Source: CAZAGD01 sp049699975
GTDB lineage: Bacteria > Desulfobacterota > SM23-61
Assembly: GCA_049699975.1 (NCBI GenBank)
Contig: JBNAWB010000104.1
Location: 1 to 12,269, forward strand
Reading direction: 5' to 3'
Length of the DNA: 12,269 nucleotides
Positions 6,570-12,269 of the stretch are shown piece after piece. The notes below the pieces were generated by a model that was not told the origin of the DNA, ran no database searches, and was given only the letters and a program-made list of their open reading frames with translations. Numbering within the stretch: position 1 is the first letter of the stretch; each line of letters starts with the position of its first letter. The position numbers and the translations under genes were made by a program.

Positions 6570-6656
6570 TTTCCATTCTCCTTTCGCTTTTTACTTGCCC
6601 TCTTTTGCTAAACCATCATCCCTATTAAAATTCTTCGCCAATCTGTAACATAACTT

Positions 6657-6963
6657 TTATGGATTTTCCAGGAGGATAACCATCTCCGGTAAGGCTTTTA
6701 CATATTCGGCAAAGCCACCCGGCAAATCACCAATACCGATGGTGCGCCGATTATGACTACAAAGATGCGGTTTTCCCTTTATGCATTCTGGACATTGGCC
6801 ACAAAAAGTCGGCCTGATTATCACTTTCTCTCCCACTTTAAGGTTTTTCACATCCGCCCCTATTTCCCCTACTACCCCACTTGTTTCATGGCCCAAGATG
6901 TATCCATCGTCTAAAAGTCCACTTTCAATTAAGGAATGGTCGGATCCGCAGAAGCCCATAGCA
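6657..6963 (-). pseudogene. zinc alcohol dehydrogenase remnant (catalytic-domain N-terminal part only)
   Basis: About 100 residues match the N-terminal part of a medium-chain zinc alcohol dehydrogenase. They hold GFCGSDHS with the catalytic-zinc Cys, GHETSGVVGEIG with the zinc His-Glu, and the four structural-zinc cysteines in CGQCPECIKGKPHLC. The frame ends at TAA 6657-6659 after LPEMVILLENP, so the whole NAD(P)-binding Rossmann domain is absent. The 5' end is also missing: the first strand that should precede GFCGSD is replaced by decarboxylase sequence in another frame. ATG 7001 would give 114 residues with an unrelated leader. Function is very unlikely. It lies 87 nt upstream of the ThDP enzyme. 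Confidence 0.8.
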
Positions 6964-7490
6964 GGCGTCCACATGGAACCAGAGGTTTCTTTCCTCGGCA
7001 AGTGTTCCTATTTTCGGAATGGGATCCACCATCCCATGGGGATAAGTCATAGTTGAAGCTCCCACCATGATCATATTTTCATTAATCGCCTCGGCCATGG
7101 CTTGGACATTCGCTCTCCAATCTTCATTTACCGGAGTTAAAATAATTTTTAGGCCCAAATAATCGGCAGCTTTATTCCAAGCAGGATGAATAGTAAGCGG
7201 AGCCACTACCCCACCGTCTCTTCCCCACCCCCAAAAAGAAAACTGATCATAGATATAAATTCGTTCTCCATTTTTAATAAACTTGGAAAAGCAAAGGGGC
7301 TCAAGGCGTTCTCGAACATATAGAGCCCATATGCTTCGCGGACTATTTCTTCTACATCTTCCCCGGCATAGTAGATCAACCCGAACATTCTTCCTTCATG
7401 CCAATCGGCATCATCAGATTTAAATGAGCGCAGCTTGGTTAATAATTCTTGTTTGCCTAATCCTTTTTCAGGTAGTTTTAACGTCCCCAT
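6957..7490 (-). pseudogene. PLP-dependent decarboxylase / sphingosine-1-phosphate-lyase-like gene, internally deleted and truncated
   Basis: From ATG 7490 the frame gives a normal N-terminus of this fold-type I family (YYAGEDVEEIVREAYGLYMFENALSP in two pieces, then FPSLLKMENEFISM) up to FGGGEETVG and TAG 7206-7208. The family then continues in a different frame from about 7212: VVAPLTIHPAWNKAADYLGLK, a strand-rich middle, and FHVDACYG at 6960s. The segment that should lie between (the SGGTES region) is gone. The protein stops short of the PLP-binding lysine, because zinc alcohol dehydrogenase sequence begins at once. Loss of cofactor residues plus the frameshift make it non-functional. The gap to the SDR stop is only 14 nt, so it was the second gene of that operon. 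Family identity is by recalled motifs: group II decarboxylase or S1P-lyase type. Confidence 0.8.
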
Positions 7491-7504
7491 TAATCACTTG
7501 GCTC

Positions 7505-8344
7505 TCAAAGAGCCATGAGCAAACCGCCATCAACATTGATCGCCTGCCCCGTAATGTATGCTGATTCTTTAGATGCTAAGTAAACTACGAGATCGGCTAC
7601 ATCTTGAGGAGAACCTATCCGCCCTTGAGGAATCTGCTTGGCCCAATCTTTTTCCCGTTCTTCTATAGAGGTCTGAAAAAATTTGGCTTCCATTTGAAAC
7701 CGGAAAACTTGCAGGTCAGTCATGATTATCCCTGGACATACGGCATTTACCCTAATCCCTTGATTGGCTAACTCTAAAGCCATGACTTTGGTTAACATGA
7801 TTAACCCCGCCTTAGCTACAGCGTAAGCGCCATTAGCCAAAGGCGGTGTTTTGCCGGCCTTGGAGGACACATTTACAATTGTCCCTTCTTTTTGGGCCAT
7901 CATCATGGGAATAACGGCCCGGGAAACGCGAAAAGCTCCGTGCAGATTGACATCGATGGTCTTCAGCCAAGCTTCTTCATTATACAGGTGGGCAGGACTG
8001 GGAGCGCCAAAAGAAGCTCCGGCATTATTAATGAGCACATCTACGGTGGCAAATTCTTTTTTTATCTCCGCCAACATCTGGGCAATGGAATCATTGCTAG
8101 TAATATCTAAATCCACAGCTATTGCTTTCACCCCATATTTTTGATTAAGTTCCTCAGCAATACTTTCCATCTCTTCTCTTGAACCCATTTTTATAGGCGT
8201 CGTTTTGTCTGCCCTTTTTCCCAAATCCGCGATAATCACGTTTGCTTTACAAAAAGCTAACTTTTCCGCAATGGCATAGCCAATACCTGTTCTTTTCCCG
8301 GAACCAGTTATTAATGCTGTTTTTCCTCGCAGATCAGCATACAT
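7505..8344 (-). CDS. SDR-family NAD(P)-dependent oxidoreductase
   Basis: This is a 279-residue classical short-chain dehydrogenase/reductase with a complete Rossmann fold. The cofactor glycine motif is TGSGKRTGIG (13-22), the structural NNAG is at 106-109, the catalytic Ser is in NVSSKAG (about 160-161), YxxxK is Y174/K178, and the PG motif is in AVCPGII (201-207). The ending VDGGLL is typical of the FabG-like group. It reduces a ketone or oxidises a secondary alcohol; the substrate is unknown. An acidic residue (Asp40) at the end of beta-2 favours NAD over NADP. The start at 8344 has AAGGAGA 8 nt upstream; a longer in-frame start at 8386 lacks such a site and runs into the repeat at 8379. 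The gene is followed 14 nt later by the decarboxylase remnant. Confidence 0.88.
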   Translation of the reverse strand: MYADLRGKTALITGSGKRTGIGYAIAEKLAFCKANVIIADLGKRADKTTPIKMGSREEMESIAEELNQKYGVKAIAVDLDITSNDSIAQMLAEIKKEFATVDVLINNAGASFGAPSPAHLYNEEAWLKTIDVNLHGAFRVSRAVIPMMMAQKEGTIVNVSSKAGKTPPLANGAYAVAKAGLIMLTKVMALELANQGIRVNAVCPGIIMTDLQVFRFQMEAKFFQTSIEEREKDWAKQIPQGRIGSPQDVADLVVYLASKESAYITGQAINVDGGLLMAL

Positions 8345-8735
8345 ATTTAAAATCTCCTTCTTAAACTTTATAATTTTTCCCCTCACCCTCCCCTCTCCCC
8401 CGCGGGGAGAGGGAAATCTTTTTTCTTTCCCTCAATGGGGGAGGCGAATCTTTTTTTCTCACCAATTGGGAGAAAGGGAAATTTATGCTCTCCATTAAAA
8501 GCCTGCGTCGCAATTGGCAGAGAGGGCTAGAGGCCATTTTCTTTTAGCTCCTCGCCCTCTGCCCTTTACTCTCTGCCTTTCCATTTGAGCTATGCGCTCT
8601 GCACTTTGCCCAATGCATTTACGGCAGCACACTAACACTATTTAACTGCAACACTTCCAATTTCTTTCGCCTTGCACCTTACGCTTTCCGATTGGTCGTT
8701 ATCCCCTTGCTCCCTGCCCCTCGCTCCTTGCATTT
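8345..8735. other. gene-free region with one palindromic repeat and decayed pyrimidine-rich repeats
   Basis: The gap between the acyl-CoA dehydrogenase and the SDR (391 bp) contains no gene. Near the SDR lies repeat copy C (8379-8413). Next come two smaller hairpin-like remnants (CCCTC-AATGG-GGGAGG near 8429-8444, TCTC-ACCAATTG-GGAGA near 8457-8473). From about 8550 to 8730 there is a run of degenerate CTCTGCCCTTTAC, CTCTGCACTTTGC, CTTGCACCTTACGC and CTTGCTCCCTGCC words. No good promoter for the SDR was found. Confidence 0.7.
8379..8413. repeat. CCCCTCACC-type palindromic repeat, copy C
   Basis: It runs from CCCCTCACCCTCCCCTCTCC to GGGGAGAGGG, with a CCCCCGCGGGG centre. The outer right arm is missing. 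It ends only about 35 bp upstream of the SDR start codon, so it would lie in that gene's leader if transcription begins further upstream. Confidence 0.8.
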
Positions 8736-9995
8736 TTATCTATCCCCTTTCCACATATCCTCATCTGTATAAATCTTTTCTTGTTGGGCGTCGATGCCCA
8801 TGGCATCAAATTCCACATTGCGGCGGTCGCTAAGGTCGCCCAAAAATTCGGCATAGGCTTCGTGCTGAATTAAAGCATCCATGATCTGATTTGTTCCTGT
8901 CCAAATTAGGCCCAAGCGGCAATCGCGCAAAAAACGTTCTAAGGGATATACATTAGTATAGCCAATTCCGCCTAATACCTGCATGGCAATATTGACAATT
9001 GACCAAGCTGCTTCTGTGGCAAACTTCTTAGCCTCACTTACCAAACGACGATGAGGCATTCCTCTATCAACGGTCTTCGCTGCGCCATAGACTAATCCGC
9101 GGGCCGCATCCAGCCTAGTCATAGCATCGGCGATCATAAAATTAACAGCCTGAAATTTTCTGATCTTCTGCCCGAAAGCTACCCGGCGGTCACTATAGCG
9201 AATCGCAATCTCCAAAGCCGCCCGACCAGCTCCTATAGAAGCAGCGGCTGAGGTAAGTCGTTCTGGAATCATCATCCGATCGAAGATTAGAGCTCCCATG
9301 CCCAACTGACCTATGAGGTTTTCTTTGGGAACACGGCAATTGCGGAAGACCAGCCGCCCTACGCCAGTACCTCGGCATCCCAAAAGTCCGTATACATGCT
9401 CTACTTCTACTCCTGGCCCCTTTTCTACGATGAACATGGAAATTCTTTCATGGGGAGGAGCTTGGGGATTAGTATTGCAATAAACAGCAAAAAAATCGGC
9501 TGCCTCTGCCCCTACCACAAATCTCTTTTGCCCATTCAAAATAAAAGTATCACCATCAGCCACGGCGCGGGTGGTAGCTCCAAAAAAGTCAGATCCTCCG
9601 CGAGGCTCAGTTAAAGCCTCCTCGGGAATTTTAGTATCCAGGATAATGGGTTTCAAAAAACGTTCTTTTTGTTCTTCTGTACCAAAAACGTGTAAGGCTT
9701 CGCCTACAATAGAAGTCATCACAAAAGCACAACCTAAAGCCATTCCCAAAACCCCCACCTCTTCCTCGGCGACCACCTCGGCAGTCCAAGGTAATTCCCG
9801 GCCGCCATATTTCTTGGGAAACCTCAATCCGCGCAAGCCATGTTTAACAAGTTTAGCAATAAATTCATAGGGAAATTTTATCTCATCTCGGTCCATAGCC
9901 CGCAGCAGGTCAGCAGGCACTTCATCGCGCACAAAACGACGCACCTCATCACGCAAATTTTTTTCCTCTTCAGTCAATAAGGCATCATAAAGCAT
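8736..9995 (-). CDS. acyl-CoA dehydrogenase (FAD-dependent)
   Basis: This is a 419-residue acyl-CoA dehydrogenase. It introduces an alpha,beta double bond into an acyl-CoA and passes electrons to ETF. It has an N-terminal helical domain, a middle strand domain with LTEPRGGSDF (128-137, FAD/substrate region), and a C-terminal helical domain with RVAFGQKIRKFQ (271-282) and QVLGGIGYTNVYPLERFLRD (339-358). The common catalytic Glu before the C-terminal GT motif is replaced: here the motif is WTGTNQI (365-371), with Thr366 in its place. A Glu at 245 (IPERLTSAA) aligns with the base position of isovaleryl-CoA dehydrogenase, so the enzyme may still be active. The tail after about 383 is roughly 35 residues longer than usual. 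The start at 9995 has AGGAG 6 nt upstream; the 12 extra codons from 10031 lack one. The substrate is unknown. Confidence 0.88.
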   Translation of the reverse strand: MLYDALLTEEEKNLRDEVRRFVRDEVPADLLRAMDRDEIKFPYEFIAKLVKHGLRGLRFPKKYGGRELPWTAEVVAEEEVGVLGMALGCAFVMTSIVGEALHVFGTEEQKERFLKPIILDTKIPEEALTEPRGGSDFFGATTRAVADGDTFILNGQKRFVVGAEAADFFAVYCNTNPQAPPHERISMFIVEKGPGVEVEHVYGLLGCRGTGVGRLVFRNCRVPKENLIGQLGMGALIFDRMMIPERLTSAAASIGAGRAALEIAIRYSDRRVAFGQKIRKFQAVNFMIADAMTRLDAARGLVYGAAKTVDRGMPHRRLVSEAKKFATEAAWSIVNIAMQVLGGIGYTNVYPLERFLRDCRLGLIWTGTNQIMDALIQHEAYAEFLGDLSDRRNVEFDAMGIDAQQEKIYTDEDMWKGDR

Positions 9996-10050
9996 TTCTC
10001 TCTCCTTTAAAGGACTTATTACTCGGAGCAATTAAATATTTACACTTATT

Positions 10051-10099
10051 CCCCTCACCCTCCCCTCTCCCCCTGCGTGGGGAGAGGTGAGGGTGAGGG
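10051..10099. repeat. CCCCTCACC-type palindromic repeat, copy D (most complete)
   Basis: A 21-bp arm (10052-10072) pairs with 10079-10099 at 20 of 21 positions around the 6-nt loop CTGCGT. It lies between the mobA stop and the acyl-CoA dehydrogenase start. No T-run follows on the minus strand, so intrinsic termination is not evident, although such a stable hairpin could still shield or pause the transcript. Confidence 0.85.
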
Positions 10100-10116
10100 T
10101 CTATTTTAATATAACC

Positions 10117-10704
10117 TTAAGTTTGAGCAAGCTCTTTGGCTCTGGCCAAATCCTCTGGCGTATTTACATTGAAAAAGGATTTTAGTAGCGGATCAAAAGT
10201 GGCCAGCTCGCTGGTTAAAACCTCTCTTGTTCTAACTAAATGGAAAAAATCAATAATTTTGAGATTCCCTTGGCGGAGTAAATTCTCCATATGAGGTAAA
10301 CACTTTTGAGAATAGATGGCGTGTAAGGGCTGAAAACCATCTTCCGTTTTGGGAATTACTATGTCGTATTTACTGGCGAGACTAATGAGGTAAGAGATCA
10401 TTTCTTTGTTGAGGAAGGGCATGTCGCAGGCCGCTACGAAGGCATGAGAAAAAGAAGCATAAAACAAGCCTGTAAAAATTCCCCCCAAAGCACCTTTCCC
10501 TGGAATGAGATCAACTACCATCCGCAATCTTAAATCGAGATAGTCAAAGGGAGAGTTAGTCACGAGAATCACTTCGGCGAAAAGCTCTTGGAAAAGACGG
10601 CGCGTACGATCAATGATGCGCTGACCATTAATTTCTAAAAAAGCTTTGTTTTCGCCCATGCGCAGGTTCTTCCCCCCCGCCAGGATGATCCCCGTCATTT
10701 TCAT
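10117..10704 (-). CDS. mobA: molybdenum cofactor guanylyltransferase
   Basis: This 195-residue nucleotidyltransferase attaches GMP from GTP to molybdopterin-Mo, giving the guanine dinucleotide cofactor used by DMSO-reductase-family enzymes such as formate dehydrogenases. It carries the NTP-binding LAGGKNLRMGENKAFL (8-23), PGKGALGGI (68-76), the metal-binding Asp in AACDMPFL (91-98), and NVNTPEDL near the C-terminus (179-186), all usual for MobA. The length is normal. The start is taken at ATG 10704, with GGAGAG 4 nt upstream; ATG 10698 is equally possible and GTG 10716 is less likely. It begins 17 nt after the radA stop and is probably co-transcribed with it. The presence of mobA implies bis-MGD enzymes elsewhere in the genome. 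Confidence 0.92.
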   Translation of the reverse strand: MKMTGIILAGGKNLRMGENKAFLEINGQRIIDRTRRLFQELFAEVILVTNSPFDYLDLRLRMVVDLIPGKGALGGIFTGLFYASFSHAFVAACDMPFLNKEMISYLISLASKYDIVIPKTEDGFQPLHAIYSQKCLPHMENLLRQGNLKIIDFFHLVRTREVLTSELATFDPLLKSFFNVNTPEDLARAKELAQT

Positions 10705-10721
10705 TATGCTCTCCACTCTTA

Positions 10722-12089
10722 TTAAAAAAGATTTTCCAGAGTCTCTTCTACCGAACTTACCCCGATAAGCTCCAGGCCACCGAATCCAGAAGCTATTCTT
10801 GATTGGTTACTGCGGGGTAAAAAGCATTTTTTGAACCCCAATTTGGCAGCTTCTTTTAAGCGTACTTCGGCTTGATGAATGCCTCTTACTTCTCCAGCCA
10901 AACCCACTTCCCCTATGACCATAGCTTTGGATGAAATTGGTTTGTCCAAAAAAGAAGAAGCTACTGCCGATATAAGGCCTAAATCCACTGCTGGCTCTTC
11001 TACCTGCACGCCTCCCGCGACATTCACAAAAATATCCTGTTGGGCCAAGTTCAGGCCTACTTTTTTCTCTAAAACAGCAACTAAAAGAGAAAGGCGATTG
11101 GGATCAACGCCAATAGACGTGCGGCGGGGCATACCATAAGAGGTGGGACTTACCAACGCCTGCAATTCTACCAATATTGGCCTTGACCCTTCTAAACATG
11201 AAATAACCACTGAACCAGGTACGTCAATAGGACGTTCGGCTAAGAATAATTGCGAAGGATTGGCTACTTCTTCCAGTCCTCCTTCTTTCATTTCAAAAAC
11301 CCCAATTTCATTCGTCGAGCCAAAACGGTTCTTGACAGCCCGCAAAATTCGATAAGGATGTCCGCGATCACCTTCAAAATATAAAACTGTGTCTACCATG
11401 TGCTCTAAAACTCGCGGTCCAGCTATGGCACCTTCTTTGGTCACGTGGCCGATAATAAAAATGGCCAAACCAGTAGATTTAGAATGCATCATCAATTTGC
11501 CAGCAGATTCTCTAACTTGGCTGATGGATCCAGGAGCAGATTGGAGCTGGGAAGTAAAAATTGTTTGAATGGAGTCAATAACGGCAACTTTTGGTTTTAG
11601 TTTTTTAATTTCGGCCAGAATTTTTTCGAGAGAATTTTCTGCCAGAACGAAAAGGTTTGGAGAATTCACGCCGATGCGCTCGGCTCGCATCTTTGTCTGG
11701 CGTAATGATTCCTCTCCGGATATATAAAGAACTGGAAGGTTCTGCTGGGCTAACTTATTCAGTGCTTGCAAAAGAAGGGTCGATTTGCCAATTCCCGGGT
11801 CACCGCCTATTAAAACTACTGATCCAATTACCAGCCCTCCTCCTAATACCCGATCAAATTCACTCAATTCGGTCTTTAAGCGCCCTTCTTCTTCAGTAAC
11901 GATAGCCGTAATAGACTGCGGAGGTATGCCTTCCCCGCCGATACTCGTCATTTCCGGCGCTGGCAGACTGGTCGCATATTGTTCTTCCACGAAAGAGTTC
12001 CAGGATCCACAATCTGGGCACTTACCTAACCATTTTGGCGCCTGATAGCCACAGTTTTGGCAAGAAAAAAAGGTTTTATATTTGGCCAT
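10722..12089 (-). CDS. radA: DNA repair protein RadA (Sms)
   Basis: RadA is a RecA-like ATPase that drives branch migration of recombination intermediates and helps process stalled forks. The 455-residue protein is complete and of normal length. It has an N-terminal zinc finger with Cys10, 13, 24 and 27 (CQNCGYQ, CPDCGSW), Walker A GGDPGIGKST (95-104), Walker B-like VAVIDSIQTI (168-177), the RadA hallmark KNRFG (253-257), and a C-terminal Lon-protease-like domain (about 290-455) with EEPAVDLGLISAVASS, used as a scaffold and not as a protease. No strong Shine-Dalgarno precedes ATG 12089, but homology begins right there (MAKYKTFFSCQNCG). The promoter is probably at 12173-12202. It is first in the radA-mobA unit. 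Confidence 0.97.
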   Translation of the reverse strand: MAKYKTFFSCQNCGYQAPKWLGKCPDCGSWNSFVEEQYATSLPAPEMTSIGGEGIPPQSITAIVTEEEGRLKTELSEFDRVLGGGLVIGSVVLIGGDPGIGKSTLLLQALNKLAQQNLPVLYISGEESLRQTKMRAERIGVNSPNLFVLAENSLEKILAEIKKLKPKVAVIDSIQTIFTSQLQSAPGSISQVRESAGKLMMHSKSTGLAIFIIGHVTKEGAIAGPRVLEHMVDTVLYFEGDRGHPYRILRAVKNRFGSTNEIGVFEMKEGGLEEVANPSQLFLAERPIDVPGSVVISCLEGSRPILVELQALVSPTSYGMPRRTSIGVDPNRLSLLVAVLEKKVGLNLAQQDIFVNVAGGVQVEEPAVDLGLISAVASSFLDKPISSKAMVIGEVGLAGEVRGIHQAEVRLKEAAKLGFKKCFLPRSNQSRIASGFGGLELIGVSSVEETLENLF

Positions 12090-12172
12090 AATATTTATCT
12101 TTTTGGATTATTATTAATCTTCCCTCAGCAATGGCAAATTGTTTAGTTTTTATCTGATTCTGGTTAACTTAT

Positions 12173-12202
12173 ATTATTATTTTGAATAAAAAATAAAGTC
12201 AA
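12173..12202 (-). promoter_or_regulatory. probable radA promoter
   Basis: On the minus strand, TTGACT (12202-12197) is followed by an 18-bp spacer and AATAAT (12178-12173), five of six matches to the -10 consensus. The expected start, near 12166, gives a leader of about 77 nt. The bases from 12203 to 12269 show no gene or further signal that I can support. Confidence 0.55.
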
Positions 12203-12269
12203 CGACTTCCTTATCTGACCGTCGAACAGTTTTAAATTTCGCTACCAAATGTGACCGGGCGGGAGGGGG

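Noticed and set aside
6925..7001. A second selenocysteine UGA, where the decarboxylase frame ends in Asn-UGA.
   Set aside because: The sequence before and after this stop is not family-like in that frame. It is simply where the frame runs out after fusion to alcohol dehydrogenase sequence.
10051..10099. Intrinsic terminator for radA-mobA.
   Set aside because: The hairpin is strong, but no T-run follows on the minus strand and the same element occurs in other gaps, so it is listed as a repeat.
10704..10716. GTG 10716 as the mobA start.
   Set aside because: It lies within the Shine-Dalgarno GGAGAG region that serves ATG 10704, and the extra residues are not part of the conserved start.
12203..12269. 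A coding or RNA feature at the right edge.
   Set aside because: No open frame with a start, no tRNA-like folding and no known motif could be supported in the last 67 bases.

Overview
The window looks like bacterial chromosome of moderate G+C. Most genes have clear AGGAG-type ribosome binding sites, and sigma70-like promoters are visible at two places. Nothing fixes the taxonomy. A probable selenocysteine codon, acyl-CoA and 2-hydroxyacyl-type enzymes, a CstA-type carrier, and several mosaic intergenic repeat types would suit an anaerobic bacterium, perhaps of the Desulfobacterota. That placement is a low-confidence inference.

Layout. The left edge (1-319) is a divergent control region. A partial gene leaves the window on the minus strand and cstA leaves on the plus strand. 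The two -35 boxes lie in the two arms of a perfect 22-bp palindrome. The plus-strand block (320-3132) holds cstA, a small thioredoxin-fold gene with an in-frame UGA exactly where the first Cys of a CxxC motif belongs (a likely selenoprotein), and an unrecognised 165-residue protein 13 nt further on. Bases 3133-3545, between convergent genes, hold no gene and are packed with several unrelated dispersed repeats.

Everything from 3546 to 12089 is on the minus strand. In transcription order it reads: radA-mobA; an acyl-CoA dehydrogenase; an SDR oxidoreductase; two fused gene remnants (a PLP-dependent decarboxylase/S1P-lyase-like gene and a zinc alcohol dehydrogenase); a ThDP-dependent lyase/synthase; and an MFS transporter coupled to it. 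The SDR, dehydrogenase, ThDP enzyme and transporter suggest uptake and carbon-chain processing of an organic acid or acyl-CoA, in a cluster that has already lost two enzymes by deletion.

A G/C-rich palindromic repeat starting CCCCTCACC occurs four times, always between genes and always with the same arm on the plus strand.

Most notable is the probable selenoprotein at 2250-2621. UGA is followed by Ala-His-Cys, the frame continues into a complete thioredoxin-like fold with a cis-Pro motif, and SECIS-like hairpins lie at the right distance downstream. Reading UGA as stop would hide the active site and leave a fragment starting near 2322 or 2361.
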